DNA of 64,000 bases from an uncultured Oscillospiraceae bacterium (GTDB lineage: Bacteria > Bacillota > Clostridia > Oscillospirales > Ruminococcaceae). Shown here one piece after another: positions 15,261 through 23,500 of this stretch. The notes under the pieces are model-generated. The model saw only the letters and a list, made by a program, of their open reading frames with translations. It ran no database searches and had not been told where the DNA came from. A program made the position numbers and the translations under genes. How positions within the stretch are numbered: position 1 is the stretch's first letter; the number at the start of each line of letters is the position of its first letter. Where the stretch lies: assembly GCA_934539585.1 (NCBI GenBank), contig CAKTCT010000008.1, forward strand, positions 19,735 through 83,734. Reading direction: 5' to 3'.

Positions 15261-17072
15261 TTGGCTTATAAACAAGATCACATCCGAAACTTCTGCATCA
15301 TCGCCCACATCGACCACGGCAAGTCCACCCTGGCCGACCGCATCCTGGAGCAGACCAGCGCCGTGGCCCTCCGGGATATGGAGGAGCAGCTCCTGGACAA
15401 CATGGACATCGAGCGGGAGCGGGGCATCACCATCAAGGCCCGGGCGGTGAAGGTCAATTATACCGCCGACAACGGGGAGCTTTATGAGTTCAACCTCATC
15501 GACACCCCCGGCCACGTGGACTTCAACTATGAGGTCTCCCGGTCCCTGGCCGCCTGCGAGGGCGCGGTGCTGGTGGTGGACGCCTCCCAGGGCATCGAGG
15601 CCCAGACCCTGGGCAACACCTATCTCGCCGTGGACCACGGCCTGGAGGTGGTGCCGGTGGTCAACAAGATCGACCTCCCCGCCGCGGACCCGGAGCGGGT
15701 CTGCCACGAGATCGAGGACGTCATCGGCATCCCCGCCATGGACGCGCCCCGGATCTCCGCCAAACAGGGCATCAACATCCACGAGGTGCTGGAGCGGATC
15801 GTCACCGACATCCCGGCCCCCAAGGGGGACCCGGCGGCGCCCCTGCAGGCGCTGATTTTCGACTCCTACTACGACAGCTACCGGGGGGTCATCGTCTATA
15901 TCCGGGTCAAGGAGGGCACTCTGCGGAAGGATTCCACCATCCGGATGATGGCCACCGGGGCCCGGTTCGACGTGGTGGAGATCGGCTGCCTGGGCGCTAC
16001 CAGCCTCATCCCCAGCGATGAGCTGAAGGCCGGCGAGGTGGGCTATATCGCCGCCTCCATCAAGAACATCGGGGACACCCGGGTGGGCGACACCGTCACC
16101 GACGCGGAAAACCCGGCGGCAGAGCCGCTGCCCGGCTACCGGAAGGTGAATCCCATGGTGTTCTGCGGCATTTATCCCGCTGACGGGGCCAAGTACCCCG
16201 ACCTCCGGGACGCTTTGGAAAAGCTGCAGCTGAACGACGCCGCCCTGTCCTTTGAGCCGGAGACCTCCGTGGCCCTGGGCTTCGGGTTCCGGTGCGGGTT
16301 TCTGGGGCTCCTCCACATGGAGATTATCCAGGAGCGGCTGGAGCGGGAGTTCAATCTGGACCTTGTGACCACGGCCCCCTCCGTCGTTTACCGCATCACC
16401 AAAACCGACGGGACCGTGGTGGAGATCGACAACCCCACCAACTATCCCGACCCTTCCCAGATTGTCAAGGCCGAGGAGCCCATCGTCCGGGCGGACATCA
16501 TTTCTCCGGTGGATTATGTGGGCAATATCATGGAGCTGTGTACCGGCCGCCGGGGCGAGTTCAAGAACATGCAGTACCTGGACGCCACCCGGGTGGAGCT
16601 CCACTACGAAATGCCCCTGAACGAGATCATCTACGACTTTTTCGACGCCCTGAAGTCCCGGACCAAGGGGTATGCATCCTTTGACTACTCCCTGGTGGGC
16701 TACCGGGAGTCCAAGCTGGTGAAGCTGGACATTCTGCTCAACGGCGACATTGTGGACGCCCTGTCCTTCATCGTTTTTGAGGAGCGGGCCTACGCCCGGG
16801 GGCGGCGCATCTGCGAGAAGCTCAAGGAGAACATCCCCCGCCAGCTCTTTGAGGTGCCCATCCAGGCGGCCATCGGCGGGAAGATCATCGCCCGGGAGAC
16901 GGTGAAGGCCGTCCGGAAGGATGTGCTGGCCAAGTGCTACGGCGGCGATATCACCCGGAAAAAGAAGCTGCTGGAAAAGCAGAAGGAAGGCAAAAAACGG
17001 ATGCGCCAGCTGGGCTCCGTGGAGGTCCCCCAGCAAGCCTTCATGGCGGTCCTCAAGCTGGACGACGATTGA
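15261..17072 (+). CDS. lepA: elongation factor 4 (back-translocating GTPase LepA)
   Basis: The protein has 603 residues, the usual size, from a TTG start at 15261, eight bases after GGAGG. It begins 'AYKQDHIRNFCIIAHIDHGK'. G motifs are in order: 'AHIDHGKST' (G1), 'RGITIKA' (G2), 'DTPGHVD' (G3) and 'NKIDLP' (G4). The LepA-specific C-terminal domain includes 'YASFDYSLVGYRESKLVKLD' and ends with 'QLGSVEVPQQAFMAVLKL'. LepA binds ribosomes and affects translation under stress. Upstream in-frame starts would overlap the YfcE gene and lack ribosome sites. hemW follows, a common gene order. Confidence 0.96.
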   Translation: MAYKQDHIRNFCIIAHIDHGKSTLADRILEQTSAVALRDMEEQLLDNMDIERERGITIKARAVKVNYTADNGELYEFNLIDTPGHVDFNYEVSRSLAACEGAVLVVDASQGIEAQTLGNTYLAVDHGLEVVPVVNKIDLPAADPERVCHEIEDVIGIPAMDAPRISAKQGINIHEVLERIVTDIPAPKGDPAAPLQALIFDSYYDSYRGVIVYIRVKEGTLRKDSTIRMMATGARFDVVEIGCLGATSLIPSDELKAGEVGYIAASIKNIGDTRVGDTVTDAENPAAEPLPGYRKVNPMVFCGIYPADGAKYPDLRDALEKLQLNDAALSFEPETSVALGFGFRCGFLGLLHMEIIQERLEREFNLDLVTTAPSVVYRITKTDGTVVEIDNPTNYPDPSQIVKAEEPIVRADIISPVDYVGNIMELCTGRRGEFKNMQYLDATRVELHYEMPLNEIIYDFFDALKSRTKGYASFDYSLVGYRESKLVKLDILLNGDIVDALSFIVFEERAYARGRRICEKLKENIPRQLFEVPIQAAIGGKIIARETVKAVRKDVLAKCYGGDITRKKKLLEKQKEGKKRMRQLGSVEVPQQAFMAVLKLDDD

Positions 17073-17126
17073 TCTGCGCGGCCGGATCCCTCCCCGGGGT
17101 CCGGCTGTTTCTTTAAGGAGGAAGAC

Positions 17127-18224
17127 ATGGGACCCATCGGATTGTACGTACACGTGCCCTTTTGCGTGTCCAAGTGCGGCTACTGCGACTTCTATTCCGA
17201 GACCACCCGGGAAGGGAAGGACGCCTATTTACAGGTGCTGGGGGAGGAAATCCGCTCCTACGCCGGACGGGGGATCACGGCGGACAGCCTCTTTGTAGGC
17301 GGCGGGACCCCGTCCATGCTGACCGCCGGGGAACTGGGGGACATTCTGGACGCCTGCCGGGAGGTCTTCGGCCTGACCGGGGAGTGTACCCTGGAGGCCA
17401 ATCCGGACAGCGTCTCCCCGGAGTTTCTCCGGGAGGTCCGGCAGAGGGGGTTCAACCGCATCTCCTTCGGGGCCCAGAGCGCCGTGGACAGCGAGCTCCG
17501 GGCCCTGGGCCGCCGCCACAATGCCGCCCGGATCGGGACGACGGTGGAATGGGCCCGGCAGGCCGGTTTTGACAACCTGAGCCTTGACGTAATGTTGGGG
17601 ATTCCGGGTCAGTCCAGGGTCAGCCTGGGGTACACGCTGGGTGCGTTTGCGGAACTTGCACCGGAGCACCTTTCCTGCTATCTTCTGAAGATCGAGGAGG
17701 GGACGCCCTTCTACTGTCAGCACATGGAACGGCTCTGCGCCGGGGACGATCTGGCGGCGGATCTGTACCTGCAAACCGTGGAGACCCTCTCCCGGGCGGG
17801 GTACCGGCAGTACGAAATTTCCAATTTTGCCAAGCCGGGCCGGGCCTGTGTTCACAACCTCAAGTACTGGCGGTGCATGGAATATCTGGGCTTCGGGCCG
17901 GCGGCCCACTCCTTCTTTGAGGGGGAGCGGATTTACCATCCTCGGGGGCTTTCGGCGTATCTGGAGAGCAGGGGGACCAACCGGGTCCCCGACGGGCCGG
18001 GCGGCGGCGGGGAGGAACGGATTCTCCTGGGGCTCCGGCTGGCGGAGGGGATGGAGCTTTCCGCGCTGCCGCTGCCGGAGGAGGAACGGGCGCAGTTTCT
18101 GAAAAAGGCCCGGGTCTTTGAAAAGGCCGGGCTGGCAGAGGAGGTCAACGGGCGGTTCCGGCTGACGCCGGAGGGCTTTCTGGTGTCCAATTCTGTGTTG
18201 GCAGAGCTGCTTTCCTTCGAATAG
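17127..18224 (+). CDS. hemW: HemW, radical SAM haem chaperone
   Basis: The protein has 365 residues. It has the radical SAM cluster 'CVSKCGYC' (CX3CX2C, about 14-21), 'GGGTPS' and the HemW-specific haem-binding motif 'HNLKYW' (about 243-248). HNxxYW separates HemW from true coproporphyrinogen dehydrogenase HemN, which is longer. HemW is thought to insert haem into respiratory enzymes. The ATG at 17127 follows AAGGAGG. A GCCGGATCC/GGGTCCGGC hairpin lies in the lepA-hemW gap (about 17081-17106). Confidence 0.92.
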   Translation: MGPIGLYVHVPFCVSKCGYCDFYSETTREGKDAYLQVLGEEIRSYAGRGITADSLFVGGGTPSMLTAGELGDILDACREVFGLTGECTLEANPDSVSPEFLREVRQRGFNRISFGAQSAVDSELRALGRRHNAARIGTTVEWARQAGFDNLSLDVMLGIPGQSRVSLGYTLGAFAELAPEHLSCYLLKIEEGTPFYCQHMERLCAGDDLAADLYLQTVETLSRAGYRQYEISNFAKPGRACVHNLKYWRCMEYLGFGPAAHSFFEGERIYHPRGLSAYLESRGTNRVPDGPGGGGEERILLGLRLAEGMELSALPLPEEERAQFLKKARVFEKAGLAEEVNGRFRLTPEGFLVSNSVLAELLSFE

Positions 18225-18363
18225 TTACAAATTCGTTACAAAAAATACGGGAGATTCCCTGGAAAATCCGGAAAATATTGGGCGAAACGCTGTAAAATAC
18301 CCACAAAAAACTATGGGTATCTGACAAAATGCTGACGCGCCGGTAAAAAAAGTAACGAAGTGG

Positions 18364-18391
18364 TTGCAATTTTTGAGAGATGTGCTATAAT
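18364..18391 (+). promoter_or_regulatory. promoter of the M23 peptidase gene
   Basis: TTGCAA (18364-18369), a 16-base spacer and perfect TATAAT (18386-18391) with an extended TGC. The ATG is 50 bases downstream. Confidence 0.78.
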
Positions 18392-18440
18392 AGATGATGT
18401 TGTAACCGATTTGTAACGAACAGAAAGGAGAGGGTACGCA

Positions 18441-20228
18441 ATGGCTCTGCATGGCAAAAACCACGTTGCAGAGGGCAAAGATCGATTGATTGCAGTACTG
18501 AGATCGATTTCTGACGGATTCAAGGGAAATAAATTCCTCAAATATATAAAGGACGGCTCCGGGAAGGCGCTGCGGCGCATGGCCCAGGGCGGAAAGGCGG
18601 TCTGCCTGTTCACGGCTCATGCGGTGAGCGGCGTTCTGGCCCAGCGGAACCGGGTCTCCCGGAAGCTGGCTCCTCTGGCCCATCGGGCGGGGAACGGCGC
18701 ACGGAGCCTCTGCTCCAAGGCCGGACAGCGGCTGGCCTGCTTCGGACGGGGCATTGCCAATCCTTTCATCAAAATGGCCCGGGCTCCCCGGCTCATGGTC
18801 AACGGCTTCCGCAACTGCGGCATCAAGGGCGTGTTCAGCGTCTTTTTCTGCGGACTGCGCAACAACCGGAACTTCTTTACTACGATTTTGAACTACGCCG
18901 CCCCTGTGGTGGGCATTATGATCCTGGTCAACGTGGTGTCGGCGGCTTCTCATGTCACCTACGCCCTGCAGATCACCAACGACGGCGACCTGGTGGGCTA
19001 TGTGGAGGATGAATCCGATTTCACCAACGCCCAGGAGCAGCTCCGCCAGCGGATCATCAGCACCAACGGCTCTGCCGCCACCTTTGAGATCAAACCGTCC
19101 ATCTCTCTGGTCCAGGTCAACAAGGACCTGGTCTCCACGGTGGACAAGATGACCGACAGCCTGATCCGGATGTCCAAGGCCGACGTCAGCGAGGCGGAGG
19201 GCCTGTATATCGACGGCGACTTCTACGGCGCCGTCACCGACAAGACCATGCTGGAATCCATCCTCACCGCCACCCTGGACAGCTACCGCACCGGCGCCGA
19301 GGACGAAGTGGTTTCCTTTGTGAAAGACATCCAGCTCCGGGAGGGCCTGTACCTGACGGACAGCCTGGTTTCCTCGGAGGAAATGGAAAACCTCCTCCTG
19401 TCCAACCAGCAGGCGGAAATCACCTACACCATCGTTGAGGGCGACAGCCCCATTCTCATCGCCGACAAAAACGGCATCCCCTATTCCGAATTCAAGAGCC
19501 TGAACCCGGAGATCGAGACCACCTGTCTGGTGGGCCAGAAGGCGCTGATCGCAACGGAAAAGCCTTTCCTCTCCGTGAAGGTCGTCAAGACCGAGGTCTA
19601 TGACGAGACCATTCCCTACGACAAAGAAACCACCAACGACAGCTCCCAGTACAAGGGCTACACCAAGACGGTCCAGACGGGCCAGAACGGTTCCCGGCAG
19701 ATTACGGCTTCCGTGGAATACGTGGACGGCTACGAGACCAACCGGGAGATTCTGGAATCCGTCGTGACCCAGGAGCCTGTGACCGAAAAGGTCATTGTGG
19801 GCACCAAGGTCAAGGCTTCCAACTACTCCACCACCCGGCTCACCGCTTCTACGGGAACCGGCAGCATCGGCAGCAACTTCATCTGGCCGGTGAACACGGG
19901 CTACGTCAGCTGCAATTACAGCAGCGGACACAAGGCTTTGGACATCGCCTGCGCCTACGGCACGCCGGTCCATGCCTCCGCCGCCGGTAAGGTCATTGTG
20001 GCCGGATGGTACTACAACTACGGCAAATGCGTGGTTATTGACCACGGCAACGGCGTCCAGACCCTGTACGCCCACAACTCCAGCCTCAACGTTTCCGTGG
20101 GCGATTACGTCGTCCAGGGACAGCAGATTGCTGGCGTTGGCAACACCGGTTACTCCTTCGGCAACCACTGCCACTTTGAAGTGAAAATCAACGGCAGAAA
20201 CCAGAACCCCCGGAATTATCTGGGCTGA
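18441..20228 (+). CDS. membrane-anchored M23 endopeptidase with LysM-like and G5 domains
   Basis: The protein has 595 residues. A long basic cytoplasmic N-terminus (~150 residues) precedes one membrane helix (about 152-172). The extracellular part has a LysM-like segment ('TYTIVEGDSPILIADKNGIP', about 330-350) and a G5 domain (about 378-455). The C-terminal peptidase M23 domain (about 477-592) has metal ligands in 'HKALDIA' (HxxxD) and 'NHCHFEV' (HxH). M23 enzymes cut peptidoglycan cross-bridges or, in sporulators, act in the engulfment complex. The LysM-G5-M23 order is common in Clostridia. An unusual feature is the very long basic N-terminus. The gene has its own promoter and terminator. 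Confidence 0.88.
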   Translation: MALHGKNHVAEGKDRLIAVLRSISDGFKGNKFLKYIKDGSGKALRRMAQGGKAVCLFTAHAVSGVLAQRNRVSRKLAPLAHRAGNGARSLCSKAGQRLACFGRGIANPFIKMARAPRLMVNGFRNCGIKGVFSVFFCGLRNNRNFFTTILNYAAPVVGIMILVNVVSAASHVTYALQITNDGDLVGYVEDESDFTNAQEQLRQRIISTNGSAATFEIKPSISLVQVNKDLVSTVDKMTDSLIRMSKADVSEAEGLYIDGDFYGAVTDKTMLESILTATLDSYRTGAEDEVVSFVKDIQLREGLYLTDSLVSSEEMENLLLSNQQAEITYTIVEGDSPILIADKNGIPYSEFKSLNPEIETTCLVGQKALIATEKPFLSVKVVKTEVYDETIPYDKETTNDSSQYKGYTKTVQTGQNGSRQITASVEYVDGYETNREILESVVTQEPVTEKVIVGTKVKASNYSTTRLTASTGTGSIGSNFIWPVNTGYVSCNYSSGHKALDIACAYGTPVHASAAGKVIVAGWYYNYGKCVVIDHGNGVQTLYAHNSSLNVSVGDYVVQGQQIAGVGNTGYSFGNHCHFEVKINGRNQNPRNYLG

Positions 20229-20248
20229 GCCGTAACAAAAAGTTTACA

Positions 20249-20280
20249 AACCGCGTTTCCTTGAGGAGACGCGGTTTTTT
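20249..20280 (+). terminator. intrinsic terminator after the M23 gene
   Basis: ACCGCGT and ACGCGGT arms flank TTCCTTGAGGAG, followed by TTTTTT. Confidence 0.9.
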
Positions 20281-20430
20281 GTGCGTTTCGCCGGGGATTT
20301 CCAGAGGGCCGCCAGGCACCATTGTATCAATTCGCTGGAAATTTTTCGGGAAAGGCAGGGGCGGATTTTTTCGTGGGGGAAAGCGCCAGGAAATCCGGAA
20401 AAGTTTGGCTGAAATCACGAAGAAAATCGA
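20281..20430. other. intergenic stretch with no recognised element
   Basis: This is the middle of the 305-base gap between the M23 gene and the helicase gene, after the terminator and before the promoter. It has short T runs (for example GGCGGATTTTTT) but I see no gene, RNA family or clear dyad. Confidence 0.5.
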
Positions 20431-20459
20431 TTGACGAAACGGCTTTCCTACGTTAAAAT
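20431..20459 (+). promoter_or_regulatory. promoter of the DUF4011-helicase gene
   Basis: TTGACG (20431-20436), a 17-base spacer and TAAAAT (20454-20459) lie 74 bases before the ATG. Confidence 0.65.
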
Positions 20460-20533
20460 GTAAATGAAAATGGCGGAGAATGGCCAAAATCCGGCCTCCG
20501 CAAGAACTTTGAACTTGGATTGGGTGAGGTGTC

Positions 20534-23500
20534 ATGGGAGAAACGCTGCATATCGACGGGACGTACAGCAAGGTGGTCAACTTTGCCATGCAGCAGAACT
20601 ATGTCCCCGTGATCCGGAAGCTCACCCTGAAAAATCCGGGGGAGACGGCTCTGGAGGACCTGACGGTCTCCGTGGAGGTGACGCCGGCCTTTGCCGCGGC
20701 CTGGCAGGAGAAGATCGCCCAGATTCCCGCCGGGGAGACCGTGGACCTGGGGGCGGTGCCGCTGCTGCTCCTTCCGGAATACCTGTACACCCTGACGGAA
20801 CGGGTGGCCGGGGCCCTGACCATCACCGTCACCGACGGCGGCGGGGAGGTCCTGGGCCAGGTCCGGCAGCCCATGGACGTGCTGGCCTACGACGAGTGGA
20901 GCGGCCTGCTGTTCATGCCGGAGATCATCGCGGCGTTTATTACCCCCAACTATCCCAAGGTGGGGCAGGTGATCCGCAGCGCATCGGCGCTGCTGGAGGA
21001 GTGGACCGGGTCCCCCTCCTTTACCGGGTACCAGAGCCAGAGCCCCCACGCCGTCCGGATGCAGATGGCGGCGCTTTACGGGGCCTTGCAGCGGGAGAAC
21101 ATCGTCTACCGGGCGTTGTCGGCCAGCTTCGAGGCCGTGGGCCAGCGCATCTGCATGGCCGACACCATCTTTACCCAGAAGCTGGGCAACTGCATCGACC
21201 TGACCCTCCTTTACTGCGCCTGCCTGGAAGGGGTGGGGCTGAATCCCCTGGTGATCTTCGAGAAGGGCCACGCCTACACCGGGTGCTGGCTGGAGGAGGA
21301 GAGCTTCCCTGAGTGCATCCAGGACGACGTTTCCGTCCTGACCAAGCGGACGGCAGAGGGCATCAACGAGATTGCGTTGGTGGAGACCACCTGCCTGGCG
21401 GCGGGGCGAAACACCGATTTTGACGCGGCGGAGAGCCTGGCCGAGCGGCGCATCGCCGGGGCCAGCGACTTCCAGTTTCTGGTGGACGTGAAGCGGACCC
21501 GGGGCAGCGGCATCCGGCCTTTGCCCTTGCGGAAGTCTGCGGTGGACGGCTTTTACCCCTATGAGGAGCCCAAGGAGGAGGTCACGGCGGCCCCGGAGGT
21601 CCGGGAGTCCGCCCAGAAGCTCCAGGACGTGGATTCGGTGCCGGTGACCCGGCAGCAGATCTGGGAGCGGAAGCTCCTGGACTTGAGCCTGCGGAACATG
21701 CTGGTCAATTTCCGGGCCACCCGGAGCACCTTGCAGCTCATGGTCCGGGATTTCGCCAAGCTGGAGGATGCGTTGTCCTCCGGCGCGGAGTTCCAGATTC
21801 TGGGCCGCCCCGAGGATTGGGACGACACGCCCCGGGACCGGAAAATCTACGCGGCGGAGCACCAGGACGACGCTGTGGACGCTCTGATCCAGTCGGAGTT
21901 TGCCAGCCGCCGGATCCGGACCTACTTGAACGAGGCCGACGTGGCTCCCGCTATGACCGCTCTTTGCCGTCAGGCCCGGATCAGTCTGGAGGAAAACGGC
22001 TCCAACACCCTGTATCTGGCCCTGGGATTCCTGAAGTGGTACGAAACCGACGTCAGCGAAAAGGCCCGGTACGCGCCTCTGGTGCTGCTGCCCATTGAGA
22101 TCGTCCGGAAGTCCGCCCAGAAGGGGTACATCATCCGGCTCCGGGACGAGGAGCCCCAGATGAACATCACCCTCCTGGAGATGCTCCGCCAGGATTTCGG
22201 CATGGCCATCGGCGGGCTGGACCCGCTGCCCCGGGACGACCAGGGCATCGATCTCAAGGCGGTGTTCTCCACCATGCGCCAAGCCGTTGTCAGCAACGCC
22301 CGGTGGGATGTGGAGGAGCTGGCCTTCATCGGGCTGTTCTCCTTCAGCCAGTTCATCATGTGGAGCGACATCCGCAACCGCGCCGAGGACCTGAAACGGA
22401 GCAAGATCGTCCGGAGCCTGATGTCCGGGAAGATGGAATGGACCCCCTCGGCGGATTTCCCTGCCCCGGAAAAGCTGGACGAAGAATACCTCCCCGGGGA
22501 CATTGCGGTGCCCATCGCCGCCGACGCCTCCCAGCTGTCGGCCATCTGCGCCGCCGGGAAGGGCAAGAGCTTCATCCTCCATGGGCCCCCCGGCACCGGC
22601 AAGTCCCAGACCATTACCAACATCATTGCCAACGCCCTGTATCAGGGCAAATCCGTGCTGTTCATCGCGGAGAAAATGGCCGCTCTGGCCGTGGTCCAGA
22701 AGCGGTTGGAGAAGATCGGCCTGGGGCCCTTCTCCCTGGAGCTCCACTCCAACAAGGCCAAGAAGCGGGACGTTCTCACCCAGCTGCAGCAGGCCCTGGA
22801 GATCGGCCACATCCGGCCGGTGGAGGACTATCAGCAGCAGGCGGAGCGGCTCCACCAGCAGCGGATGGAACTGAACGAATATGTCAACGCTTTGCACCGG
22901 AAGCAGCCCTTTGGGTTTTCCGCCTATGAGGCCATTTCCCGGTATGAGGCTTATAAAGATGCGCCTGCCGATGTCTGCTTCCTCCCCGGGGACATCGCCG
23001 GGCTGACGCCGGAGCGGCTGACCCTGTGGGGGGACCTGATCGGGGAGCTGGCTGCGGCGGAAAAAGCCTGCGGCGGCTCCTGCGGGCACCCGCTGCGGGA
23101 GATCGGCGTCTCCAATTACAGTCCGGCGCTGAAAAGCACCCTGACCGCCCGGCTTTCCGCCTACGGAAAGGCCCTGGACGACTTCGGGGGAAAGATGGCG
23201 GCCTTTGGGGCTGCCGCGGGGCTTCCGGCGGCGGACGGCTCCGTGGAGTATCTGGCGGCGGCAGCGGCTCTGGCGGAGTTCTGCCGGACCTGCCGGGCCA
23301 TTCCGGAGGGGCTGACGGCCTGCGCCGGGCTGGACTCCCGCCGCAGCGAGCTGGCGGCCCTCTGCGCGGCGGGGAGACGCCGGGACGCGGCCCGGGACGC
23401 CCTTCTGGCCGATTACAGCCGCAGCATCCTGACCTTTGACGAGGTCTCCGCCCGGACCGCCTGGGAGGAAGCCTGCCAGAGCTGGTTCCTGCCCCGGCTT

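Noticed and set aside
15231..17153. 640-codon open frame antisense to lepA
   Set aside because: lepA has all GTPase motifs; the antisense product is His/Gly/Val-rich noise.
17127..18224. Coproporphyrinogen dehydrogenase HemN
   Set aside because: The protein has the HNxxYW haem-binding motif and short length of HemW.
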